From Bacteroidota bacterium (GTDB lineage: Bacteria; Bacteroidota; Bacteroidia; Cytophagales; Cyclobacteriaceae), in assembly GCA_022571715.1 (NCBI GenBank), contig JACZXH010000009.1, forward strand, positions 1-61,329: a DNA stretch of 61,329 nucleotides, read 5' to 3'. The translations under genes were made by a program, and so were the position numbers. Of the stretch, positions 53,286 through 61,329 are shown piece by piece (position 1 is the stretch's first letter; each line of letters opens with the position of its first letter). The notes under the pieces are model-generated. The model did no database searches and had not been told where the DNA came from. It was given only the letters and a program-made list of their open reading frames with translations.

Positions 53286-55916
53286 TTATTCTCCAATGAA
53301 AATAAAAGCGCCCCAGTAATACGATCTTTCATAGCTTTCTTTCATCGTAAGCTGGGCCGTGTTAAACGCTTCTCTTTTTGTTTGTTTTTCAAATAACCAG
53401 TAATAGTAAAACAGGTTCATAAACTCCAATTCATATTCTGCTTCAGTGGTCCACATGCTCATAATTACGGACCGCGCACCTGCACGTAAAAAAGCATCCT
53501 GAAAGAGATGAATTGATTGCCCGTTCTGCACGATTCCCAATCCTGTTTCACAGGCAGATAGAAAGACCAGTTCTGTATCCTCCAGCTTCAGGTTATAAAT
53601 TTCATTGGTAGTCAGGAGGCCGTCCTGCATGTCCACGCCATTCGTTATGCCGTCAAGATAGTCGAAGCTGCCTGATAGTATCAGTCCGGATTGCAATAAC
53701 TGATTATCATGATATCCGTTTTTTTTTGCTTCACTGTCTTCCATAAAGTATCCATGTATCGTAAAATGGAGGGTGTATGGGTTTTCCAGATTTTTCACGG
53801 CTGATTCAACGGCCGAATCACCGCTAAAAAGGTATGTTTTGAAACCGGATGTTTTATAGAGTTCTTCCAGTAATCCTGCTTCATGCTTCTTTACATCATC
53901 TTCATACAAAAGTTCATTCCATTGTATGTGTTCCTTGATTTTATTTCGCATATAGTACATTCCGCTCTCGGTTTCTGACGATGTAAGCATTTTATAATCA
54001 GGAATTGCCCATTCTTTATCCGAACGATAATTTTGAAGACGAAAACGAGCGTTACTAAAAATATATACTTCCTGGTCTCTATGTGTAGCCTCTTTTTTAT
54101 TTTCAGTGGAAAGAATTTCAGCTGTGCAGGAAACTAATTGAATGTTTTTTTCATTCATCAAATAGGTACCGGTTTCAGGGTTTCGTAAAGTGAGCAGGTT
54201 AATCTGACGGTAAGCGCCATCGGGGGCAATAATAATACTCGAATAAGGCTGCAAATAGGTTTTCAATGGTTCGTAATACATCGTGTATGAATAATCATCA
54301 GGAAACCTGTGATTGATGCTGCTCCGGTAATAGGTGAGGAATTTATTTTCCAGATCATTCCCGTTTTTGATGACAATCATTCCTGGTAATTTACCCTGGT
54401 GGTTATCAGAAATGAAAAAACCATAATGTATGTCATCCAAAAATTTACCCTCCTGATCAGGACGATATGTTCGGAACCGGAATATTTCAAGTGACCCATA
54501 CAGATTTTTGAGGGATTTAGTGATTTCTGTGTATTTGGGCCGTTCGATCTTTAGAAAGCTTACGGATTTACCCGATTGCTTCAGCATTTTTTTTTCAATT
54601 TCCATATATGTTCTGGTAAGCCCATTGAGATATTTACTGCCACCTTCAAGCTCACTCGCGGGTGTTTTGTAGGCGTGCTGCAATTGTTCCAGCGTGTTTT
54701 TCCATTCGGTCAATTCAGACTGGATTAAATCATTAAATTTATTTTTTGTATGTAGTGGGAGCCGTTTTAGAGTTAGTACATAGTTCAGCAATGTGTTGCT
54801 AAATGCATCGCCGTTTATAGAGTCCTGCTCAGTAAGATTGGCATAAATTTCAATGATTGCATGAATCGATTGATAGCGCATTGTTTTCTCCTGTACACCC
54901 ATGATGGGATAAAACATTTCATACTGCCTCAAATATTCTTGAATCAGGTCTGAATAAAGGACTTCCGATTCTATAAACTTGTATTGTGACCAATAATAAT
55001 TAGAGAGCAGTTTTTTGCTATGGAGGTATATGAGATGGTGCTTGCCGAGAACTTTCAGATTTAACGACATGGTTTCTTCCAGAATCTCACTCATTCCCTC
55101 ATTTTTGCCAGATTTCAGTAGAAGTTCTGCCAGATAGGTTTGAGCGGTTGCATATTGGGCGTTATCAGTTCCTCTACTATGTGAAATTGAATCGAGCGCC
55201 TGATTCTGGCTTTTTACGGCTTGGTCAAGCCTGCCCGATGCTTCAAAATATGTTGCTTTATCAAGCAGTAGATGCGTATATGTGGTATTATTATTTTTAG
55301 GATTTAGGCTGAGGAGCCCCTCCACTTCATCATAAAGATTGCTTGCTTTACCGAAGCTGTTAATTTCCGTATAAACAGCTGCGATTTTCAATACGATACC
55401 AATTGTTTCAGGGTGATTAATCTCAAGCGAATCTTCGTAAATGGTTCTGATCTGATTGTAGAGGATTATGGCAGACAAATGATTGTCGAGCCGGGTCTCT
55501 GTGTATGCCCGCATTAGTTTAAGCTGAATGTATTTTTTACTGCGTTTTGATTCAGAAGATTTTGACAATATACTCCCGGATTTTTTGAAGAAGTCGTTCG
55601 CGATGGCATATTCATTCCGATCGACATAAATAATCCCCAGATCAAAAAGCAGGTATGCATATTGAGCTGTTTCATTCAGTCCCTGAGCTGCAAGCTTATC
55701 AAGTGAATTCAGAAGATCCGCTTTGGTCTTACTGAACGATCCGGATAATTGGTAACCTCGGTATGTTGCATAGGTAATCGAATCGGGGAAAACGTTATCT
55801 GATAAAAAATTCATTCCCCTGGCGCTACCTGCAGTCGTGAAGGTAATTGCCAACAGATAAATCAGCACTAATGTAGCAATGAGTATCTTTCCTATAGCGT
55901 TTAAATTAACAAGCAT
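53286..55916 (-). CDS. TPR-CHAT protein with caspase-like dyad and N-terminal membrane segment
   Basis: The 876-residue protein has a hydrophobic N-terminus (about 9-28) that acts as a signal or anchor, TPR-like repeats (about 55-440), then a CHAT domain (about 580-876). The catalytic residues of the CHAT caspase-like fold are present: His721 in HFTIHGYF and Cys789 in LVFLSACETGLG, with the usual DGLLTTNEIYNLKL block between them. The common GEGV segment is altered (NGQSIHLF) and the WxVdD segment reads WTTEAEYE. CHAT proteases such as separase and the Craspase TPR-CHAT cut specific partner proteins. An envelope-facing version with a co-transcribed secreted partner is notable. Confidence 0.85.
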   Translation of the reverse strand: MLVNLNAIGKILIATLVLIYLLAITFTTAGSARGMNFLSDNVFPDSITYATYRGYQLSGSFSKTKADLLNSLDKLAAQGLNETAQYAYLLFDLGIIYVDRNEYAIANDFFKKSGSILSKSSESKRSKKYIQLKLMRAYTETRLDNHLSAIILYNQIRTIYEDSLEINHPETIGIVLKIAAVYTEINSFGKASNLYDEVEGLLSLNPKNNNTTYTHLLLDKATYFEASGRLDQAVKSQNQALDSISHSRGTDNAQYATAQTYLAELLLKSGKNEGMSEILEETMSLNLKVLGKHHLIYLHSKKLLSNYYWSQYKFIESEVLYSDLIQEYLRQYEMFYPIMGVQEKTMRYQSIHAIIEIYANLTEQDSINGDAFSNTLLNYVLTLKRLPLHTKNKFNDLIQSELTEWKNTLEQLQHAYKTPASELEGGSKYLNGLTRTYMEIEKKMLKQSGKSVSFLKIERPKYTEITKSLKNLYGSLEIFRFRTYRPDQEGKFLDDIHYGFFISDNHQGKLPGMIVIKNGNDLENKFLTYYRSSINHRFPDDYSYTMYYEPLKTYLQPYSSIIIAPDGAYRQINLLTLRNPETGTYLMNEKNIQLVSCTAEILSTENKKEATHRDQEVYIFSNARFRLQNYRSDKEWAIPDYKMLTSSETESGMYYMRNKIKEHIQWNELLYEDDVKKHEAGLLEELYKTSGFKTYLFSGDSAVESAVKNLENPYTLHFTIHGYFMEDSEAKKNGYHDNQLLQSGLILSGSFDYLDGITNGVDMQDGLLTTNEIYNLKLEDTELVFLSACETGLGIVQNGQSIHLFQDAFLRAGARSVIMSMWTTEAEYELEFMNLFYYYWLFEKQTKREAFNTAQLTMKESYERSYYWGAFIFIGE

Positions 55917-56003
55917 TTATCGGGTTGGTGTTCAAAAGAATTAATAATATTAATTAAAAAATTGATTCATTTGTATAATAAATAAAAAAGATTGAAATAA
56001 CAT

Positions 56004-56588
56004 ATGAATCCGAACGAATTAAGTAAAATAATAAAAAACAGGAGAGCAGTTTACCATAAATTTTATACCGGCGAAAAGGTCCCGCATGAGGTGATCATGG
56101 AAATGCTTGAAAATGCAAACTGGGCTCCAACCCATCGTCATACGGAACCCTGGAGATTTGTGGTTTTTGAGGGGGTTGGATTGGAAAAATTAGCAGATTT
56201 TCAAGCGATGAGATACAAAGAAACCTTAACTAAAGAAGTAAGTTTTGATGAAACTTTGTTTGAGAAACTAAAATCCAAACCACTTTTATGTAGTCATGTG
56301 ATCGCCATTGGCATGCGGCGCGACCCTAAAAGAAGTGTGCCCGAAGTGGAAGAGCTGGCTTCCGTTGCCTGCGCGGTACAGAATATGTGGCTCACCGCAT
56401 CGGTCTATGGAGCAGGCTGCTATTGGAGTACCGGAGGGGTTACCTATGATGAGGGGGCAAAGGCTTATTTTAGGTTAGGTGAAGCAGATAAACTAATGGG
56501 TTTTCTGAATATTGGCATGCCGGACGAAAGTAATCTGACAGGCAGAAGAAGGCCTGTAGAAGAGAAGGTAATGTGGGTTACCGGCTGA
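56004..56588 (+). CDS. nitroreductase family protein
   Basis: The 194-residue protein is a standard FMN-dependent nitroreductase-fold protein: NRRAVYHKF near 12, ANWAPTHRHTEPWRF near 37, and VYGAGCYWSTGG near 132. These bind FMN as dimers and reduce nitro groups, quinones or flavins with NAD(P)H. It is cytoplasmic (no signal). It is divergent from the CHAT gene and convergent with the D-aminoacylase-like gene, so probably transcribed alone. Confidence 0.88.
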   Translation: MNPNELSKIIKNRRAVYHKFYTGEKVPHEVIMEMLENANWAPTHRHTEPWRFVVFEGVGLEKLADFQAMRYKETLTKEVSFDETLFEKLKSKPLLCSHVIAIGMRRDPKRSVPEVEELASVACAVQNMWLTASVYGAGCYWSTGGVTYDEGAKAYFRLGEADKLMGFLNIGMPDESNLTGRRRPVEEKVMWVTG

Positions 56589-56634
56589 TGCTAGTGGTAG
56601 TATTATGCTTAAGGTGTTGCCCAGGCACACACTT

Positions 56635-58341
56635 TTACTTTTTAATATAACCTGGCCCTTTCACAAATATGCCCGGATGTGCTCCGGTATGGTCGCCTTC
56701 TTTTAAGACCTGCACTCCATTCACAAAAACATGGACAACGCCAGTTGCATATTGGTGTGGTTCTGCAAATGTGGCGTGATCCTGGATGGTTTGTGGATCA
56801 AACACAACCACATCAGCATAATACCCTTCTTTCAACAGACCCCTGTTCTTTATTTTTAAATTTCCTGCTGGCAGGGACGTCAGCTTGCGGATTGCATCTT
56901 CGAGAGGAATCACCTTTTCGTCGCGTACGTATTTACCCAGTAGGCGGGCAAAATTGCCGTACGCTCTTGGATGCGGATTGGATTTCAGAAACACACCTTC
57001 GGGTGCCTGCGACTCTGCATCAGATCCAAAGCTAAGATAAGGCAATGCAATTTGTCGCTTCACATTTTCTTCTGACATCAGAAAATATACGGTACCCACT
57101 CGGCTGCCGTCCTCAACCACGAGATCCATAGCGGTTTCTTCCGGGCTTGTTCCTCGCATGCTGGCGACTTCCTGAAGAGTTTTACCGGTCAGATATTTCA
57201 GCGAATCATTTCTAAATCCAACTAAAAGAAGGTTTTCGGGTGTGCCTGCAGCAAAATAGAGGTTCTCCCAGCCATCACCTTTCTCCATCATTTCTGTTTT
57301 CACTTTTATTCTGATATCCGGATCCATGAGGCGTTTTGCCCAGGCATCATAGCCTCCTTCCTGTACCCATGGGGGCATGGACGCATCCAGGCCGGTAGCT
57401 CCGGCAATGTAGTTATACATGTCAGCGGTTATCTGTAAACCAGCATTCCGGGCTGAATCAATTTTTGCCAGCGCTGCATCCAGCTTGCCCCAGTTGTCTT
57501 TACCTCCCGCTTTCAGATGATATATTTCTGCAGGAATGTCAGCCTCTTTAGATATCCGGAGTAATTCATCGATAGCTTCGAGCCAGAAATCTCCTTCGCT
57601 CCTCAAATGGGAAATGTACATGCCGTCATATTCGGAAGCTACCTTGCACAGCGCTATCAATTCTTCAGTGCTGGAATAAAAAGCTGGTGCATATATCAAC
57701 GAAGAACCAACGCCCAGTGCACCTTCTTCCATGGCAGTCCTTACAAGCGCTTTCATATTATCTAGTTCATCAGGCGTAGGTTGTCGGTTTTCGTATCCGA
57801 TTTCATGTATTCGAACGGTTGTCGCCCCCACAAACGAAGCCACATTGGTTGATATGCCCTTGTCTTCCAGGTATTGCAGGTATTCGCCCAGTGTGGTCCA
57901 TTTAATTTCATATTTAATGTCGCCTTGTGCTTCTTTTTGTTCTTTTTTCATGCTATCACTAAGCGGTCCCATGGACCAGCCTTCACCCATTATTTCCAGC
58001 GTCACGCCCTGCCGGATGTCACTTTGGGAATTGCCGTCTTCAATCAGGGAAGCTGTGGCCCAACTCAACATATTGATAAACCCGGGAGTTACGACGTACC
58101 CAGTAGCATCTATTACCTGGCCGGCAGTTTTACCGTCAAGATTTCTCACTGCTTCTACCTTATTGCCTATGATCCCTATATCGGTGATCACACCTTCGCT
58201 TCCCGACCCGTCATATACAGTTCCTCCTATAATGATCACATCAAAATCATTGTAATTTTCTTTACACGAAAGCATAAAACAGGCAAACAGGATGATAAGA
58301 GAAAGTGCGATGAAAATGAATTTAATTTTCATAACTGTCAA
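56635..58341 (-). CDS. N-acyl-D-amino-acid deacylase-like amidohydrolase, lipoprotein
   Basis: The 568-residue protein has a lipoprotein-type signal (Cys26 in CFMLSC). The body matches D-aminoacylase/dihydroorotase-like amidohydrolases: VTPGFINMLSW near 88, GEGWSMG near 118, HLRSEGD near 245, EIYHLKAGG near 268, GSDAESQAPEG near 440. The canonical HxH metal pair after the first strand (HSHD) is replaced by NMLSW, so the metal site may be altered or use later ligands. These enzymes split N-acyl-D-amino acids; the real substrate is uncertain. It would act at the envelope. Confidence 0.8.
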   Translation of the reverse strand: MTVMKIKFIFIALSLIILFACFMLSCKENYNDFDVIIIGGTVYDGSGSEGVITDIGIIGNKVEAVRNLDGKTAGQVIDATGYVVTPGFINMLSWATASLIEDGNSQSDIRQGVTLEIMGEGWSMGPLSDSMKKEQKEAQGDIKYEIKWTTLGEYLQYLEDKGISTNVASFVGATTVRIHEIGYENRQPTPDELDNMKALVRTAMEEGALGVGSSLIYAPAFYSSTEELIALCKVASEYDGMYISHLRSEGDFWLEAIDELLRISKEADIPAEIYHLKAGGKDNWGKLDAALAKIDSARNAGLQITADMYNYIAGATGLDASMPPWVQEGGYDAWAKRLMDPDIRIKVKTEMMEKGDGWENLYFAAGTPENLLLVGFRNDSLKYLTGKTLQEVASMRGTSPEETAMDLVVEDGSRVGTVYFLMSEENVKRQIALPYLSFGSDAESQAPEGVFLKSNPHPRAYGNFARLLGKYVRDEKVIPLEDAIRKLTSLPAGNLKIKNRGLLKEGYYADVVVFDPQTIQDHATFAEPHQYATGVVHVFVNGVQVLKEGDHTGAHPGIFVKGPGYIKK

Positions 58342-58366
58342 CGTTAATTTCTAATAATGATTTCAC

Positions 58367-58374
58367 TATTTTTG
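58367..58374 (+). promoter_or_regulatory. possible -7 box of the DsbA-like gene
   Basis: TATTTTTG matches TAnnTTTG. A start near 58381 would place transcription after the upstream ATG at 58357, favouring ATG 58402 as the true start. No good -33 box was seen. Confidence 0.3.
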
Positions 58375-58401
58375 AAAGTTCAGGCAATATATGAATTGAA
58401 A

Positions 58402-59088
58402 ATGCAAATTAATAATCTAAAATTAGCTGAAGTTTTATTTTTAGTTTCGTTGATGTTGGTTTCCTGTTCAAAAGGGAAACAAGAGATAGAAGCTGATCCA
58501 GAGGAGGTAAAATTAACAAAAACCGACGACCTCAGGGGTTCCATACCCCGACCTAAATTCGTAAAAGTTGACGATGGAGGGAATCCTTACCAGGGGAGCC
58601 CGGATGCACCGGTTACATTGATTGTCTTTTCGGATTTTGAGTGCCCATCCTGCCAGCAATTTTATCATATTCTGGAATCTATTAAAATAGATTATATCGA
58701 TTCCGGGAAAATAAGGTATGTGTATCGGGACTATCCGTTAGATATGCATGAACACGCATTGAGCGCTGCCATTTGTGCAAATTGTGCCGGAAAACAGAAA
58801 GCGTACTGGGAAATGTACGCCAAACTGTATGAAAACCAGGACCAACTCTCAGATGAGTACTATCTGGTCTTGGCAAAGGAACTGAAACTGGATATAGAGG
58901 CATTTAGATCTTGTTTAAATGATAAGGAGATTTTAAGTGAGGTAGTAAATGACAAGAGAACGGCTAAAAATATGTTAATTGATGGTACACCTGCATTTAT
59001 TATCAATAATGAAATGTACATCGGAGTTCCTCCCGAAGAAGTCTTCCGTATTATGCTTGATGATGCAATTATTAAAGCTTTGGAATAA
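58402..59088 (+). CDS. DsbA/DsbG-like thioredoxin-fold lipoprotein
   Basis: From ATG 58402 the protein has 228 residues and a lipoprotein signal ending at Cys22 (MLVSCSKGK). The thioredoxin-fold DSBA-like domain has the active site CPSC (Cys81 and Cys84) in FSDFECPSCQQF, a helical insert with an additional Cys pair (ICANCAGK), and the cis-proline region DGTPAFIINNEMYIG. It resembles BdbD/DsbG-type oxidoreductases that form or repair disulfides outside the cytoplasm. The earlier ATG (58357) lies upstream of a promoter-like box and adds a leader that breaks the signal peptide. Confidence 0.88.
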   Translation: MQINNLKLAEVLFLVSLMLVSCSKGKQEIEADPEEVKLTKTDDLRGSIPRPKFVKVDDGGNPYQGSPDAPVTLIVFSDFECPSCQQFYHILESIKIDYIDSGKIRYVYRDYPLDMHEHALSAAICANCAGKQKAYWEMYAKLYENQDQLSDEYYLVLAKELKLDIEAFRSCLNDKEILSEVVNDKRTAKNMLIDGTPAFIINNEMYIGVPPEEVFRIMLDDAIIKALE

Positions 59089-59133
59089 TGCGAACGAACG
59101 AACGTATTTTGATCAATTTCTGATTAGGGATAT

Positions 59134-60770
59134 CTATTTTTTAACAATTCTGCTTTGAACCATGCCCTTTTCCGTGCGAAGGGTAAGAATATAGATACCA
59201 TCAGACCAATTTTTAATATCCTGTATTTGAATAGTAATTTCTCCCCGATCATCTGCATCATAATACCCAATAAGCATTGGTTTACCATAAACGCTAATAA
59301 TCTGCATAAATACATGTTCTTCCTCATTAAGACCGGATGTTGTGAGATTTAATATTTTTCCGTCAGTTGGGTTAGGAAATACAGACAGGATTAATAAATC
59401 ATCATTATTTTTCATCGTAACAGAAACAATGTCTGAGTAAGTAAATGTGCCATCAAAATCGGTCTGTTTCAGCCGGTAATATGATAGTCCCTGGTATGGC
59501 CGTTCATCAACTACAGCATACTCCTGCAATTCATTGCTGTCCCCAATGCTGGCTATCTCAAGTATTTCTTGAAAATCTACTGCATTTTTAGATCTTTCAA
59601 CGCTATAAAAGTCATTATTGATTTCTGCGGCAGTCATCCATTCAAGCCGTATTATACGGTCAACTGCTATTGCTCTGAAATACAATAGTTTAATGGGAAG
59701 TGCATTGCCGCCCCCAGAATTATTAGCTAAGGAAAAATCACTGAAAGTTGTAAAATTCGTTACTGAAGGAATATTCCCTGTAGGCGAACCGGATCCCGTT
59801 CCTCCAAGATCAACCCAATTGCCTGCACCGTCATCTTTTGCAACTCTCAGATTGGGAGCATCGGATACGACATCATTACTATTGTAGTATAAATCGACAG
59901 CTGCAGTGGTAACAGAACCTCCTGCATCTCGTGTGATGGTCCAATATCCGATATCAGAAACTTTATCTAAAGTACCTGGGAGTACTGGGAGTACACGTCC
60001 CAGGGCCACAGCCGAACTGTGAATGTATTCGGTAGTATAATTTGAACTCGTTCCGTTTACAGTCAGATCAATTCGATGTATTTCTGAATCTTTTCCAACC
60101 GGAAAAGTTACCGTAGCTGTGGTAATGCTATTATAAGTCATTGGACCATTAATGAAACTAACATCACTAAAGCCGGATACAATCCCGGTAGATCCCATGG
60201 AAATTTTATTCGCAGATGTGGTGAGTACAATTCCATCCGTTAAAGTAAGAGCAGATGTTACTGTTACAGGACTGTTCAGCGTAATAGCATCCCCACTAAC
60301 AATATTGTTAATAACCAGATTGTTGAAGGTTTCGGAGCCCGTGATTTGTTGCGCAGCAGTTCCATCCAATGTAACTGTACGAGTACCTTCTGTAAAAGTA
60401 CCTCCGCTATTGACCCAGTTACCAGCTACAGTTAAGTCTGCAGAATTTGCGGATACATCGAATGTAGCTGTTCCGGAAATGGTTAAATCTCCATCAATAT
60501 CCAACGAAACCAGCGCTGTTTTTGTTCCTGATGTTGACAGGGTTAAATTATAATAATTAGATGAACCAGGCGTCTTAATACTTTGTGCCCCGGTGCCATT
60601 GTAATTTACGGTATTTCCCGAGGCTGATGCATTCAGCGTTCCCAGTGTCAGCACAACACCCCCCACTTTTAATGTTGAATTACTGGCGTTTGTCCAGGTT
60701 CCGGAAGGGGTATTTATTAGATCATCAGCAATTGTAATACTCCCATTATTTGTAATAGTAACATTTATAG
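59134..60770 (-). CDS. T9SS-exported surface protein, 5' truncated
   Basis: The open frame extends to the junction near 60,770 and has no real start inside the window. The N-terminal portion consists of repeated beta-strand units (SGNTVNYNGTGAQSIKTPGS, TLDGTAAQQITGSETFNNLV), typical of large surface proteins. Then comes an MTAAEINNDFYSVERS fibronectin-like domain (about 59450-59660) and a C-terminal type A sorting domain (SVFPNPTDGKILNLTTSG to IYILTLRTEKG). Such domains direct export by T9SS and attachment to the cell surface. The natural N-terminus, with signal peptide and more repeats, is missing beyond the junction. Confidence 0.88.
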
Positions 60771-61329
60771 TTTTGATATCGAAATCACCGGCTTCGAGAC
60801 CGCTGAAATCGACCAGCTTATAGAGAACGCAACCGCTGAGCCGGATGAAGCGGACACGTTCGTCGGCCCTACAGTGGATGGCCCGGTGATTAGCCGACCC
60901 GGGGACCTTTGGCTGTTGGGGCCCAACCGCCTGATCTGCGGCGACGCGCTAGATGGGAAGACTTACAGCACCCTCATGGATGGCAAACTTGCCCAAATGG
61001 GCTTTTTGGACGTCCCATATAATCTATCCATTTCCAAGGATATTTTCGGCCAGCATTCTGACTTCGTCATGGCTTCGGGCGAAATGTCGGAGACCGAGTT
61101 CATCGAGTTCTTGGAGACCTCCCTCGGTCATTGTGCGACCCATAGTATCGACGGCGCCATTCACTTTATCTGCATGGATTGGAGACACATTTACGAACTT
61201 CAGACAGCCGCACGGAAAGTGTATACGACGCTCAAAAATTTGTGCGTTTGGGACAAAGGCAACGGCGGTATGGGCTCGTTTTATAGGGGGCAACATGAAT
61301 TGATCTTTGTCTACAAAAACGGCACGGCC
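60771..61329 (+). CDS. ParB-type DNA methyltransferase fragment, GC-rich, both ends missing
   Basis: The frame is read from about 60,772 (FDIEITGFETAEID) to the window end without stops. It matches the linker and N-terminal methylase part of phage/alphaproteobacterial DNA modification methylases: SRPGDLWLLGPNRLICGDA, then DVPYN (motif IV, usually DPPYN), MASGEMSETEF, IHFICMDWRH, LCVWDKGNGGMGSFYR and HELIFVYKNGTA. Such proteins carry a ParB-like domain before this point, which is not present. Base composition is far richer in GC than the rest of the window. It abuts the oppositely oriented T9SS gene without a gap, so it is either an assembly chimera or very recent foreign DNA. The Val in DVPYN occurs in some natural members. 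Confidence 0.8.

Noticed and set aside
59090-59106. CGAA tetramer repeat after the DsbA-like gene
   Set aside because: Only three to four short units; probably chance, with no evidence for a role.
60953-61303. Long frame inside the GC-rich end of the window
   Set aside because: It is out of frame with the methylase motifs (GDLWLLG, DVPYN, KNGTA), which lie in the frame starting near 60,772; it is a shadow frame in GC-rich DNA.
1-61329. tRNA, rRNA or CRISPR arrays
   Set aside because: No TPsiC-like GTTCGANTCC with matching arms, no rRNA segments and no regularly spaced direct repeats were seen on reading through.

Overview
The window comes from a member of the Bacteroidota, most likely the order Cytophagales. 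The base composition is moderately AT-rich, there are no strong Shine-Dalgarno sequences, and several upstream regions carry a TAnnTTTG-type -7 box. Many products have lipoprotein signals. A GldJ/GldK-like lipoprotein and a protein with a type IX secretion (T9SS) C-terminal sorting domain are present, and DUF4175, DUF5687 and DUF819 proteins typical of the phylum occur. I found no tRNA, rRNA, CRISPR array, insertion sequence or prophage.

Layout. 0-6.4 kb: a gene tail, a DivIVA-type coiled-coil protein, folB, and an ABC-2 permease and ABC ATPase on the same strand but separated by a DUF3179 lipoprotein, a membrane-anchored peroxiredoxin and a frameshifted glyoxalase-fold gene. REP-like repeats crowd the 3.35-3.96 kb gap. 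6.4-15.7 kb: ChaN-like lipoprotein, Bcp peroxiredoxin, secreted M20 amidohydrolase next to a DUF819 membrane protein, OmpH/Skp, acyl-CoA synthetase, TPR protein. 15.7-24.7 kb: an AT-rich gap with DnaA-box-like 9-mers, then a leftward cluster (Ig-like lipoprotein, methyltransferase, mnmG, ybeY, RsbW-like ATPase, DUF4175). Two parS-type palindromes lie between mnmG and ybeY, so the segment is probably near the replication origin. 25-45 kb: comF, GldJ/K-like lipoprotein, mfd, an MsbA-like exporter, M3 peptidase, mscL, two TPM proteins with LemA, cupin, S9 peptidase, a second M20 amidohydrolase and a putative HExxH metalloprotein. 45-59 kb: DUF5687 permease with its ATPase, an octaheme cytochrome c-TPR protein, a Tat-exported HisC-like aminotransferase, a TPR-CHAT (caspase-like) gene with a secreted partner gene, nitroreductase, D-aminoacylase-like lipoprotein and a DsbA-like lipoprotein. 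59-61.3 kb: the T9SS cargo gene is cut off at about 60,770 and the remaining ~560 bases, clearly richer in GC, encode part of a ParB-type DNA methyltransferase of alphaproteobacterial/phage character. This looks like a chimeric join or a very recent insertion.

Much of the content concerns the cell envelope: lipoproteins, secreted hydrolases, exporters, periplasmic redox proteins, gliding/T9SS components. A second theme is gene decay. Besides the frameshifted glyoxalase I can read remnants of a carboxymuconolactone decarboxylase-like gene (25.4-25.6 kb), a small frameshifted lipoprotein (32.25 kb), an unidentified C-terminal tail (50.2-50.4 kb) and a yjjX-type inosine/xanthosine triphosphatase (51.9-52.1 kb) that stops where the CHAT cassette begins.

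The most rewarding places to look again are the parS pair with the possible origin, the CHAT protease and its partner beside the truncated yjjX, and the junction near 60,770. Family assignments were made by reading motifs; no database search was run.
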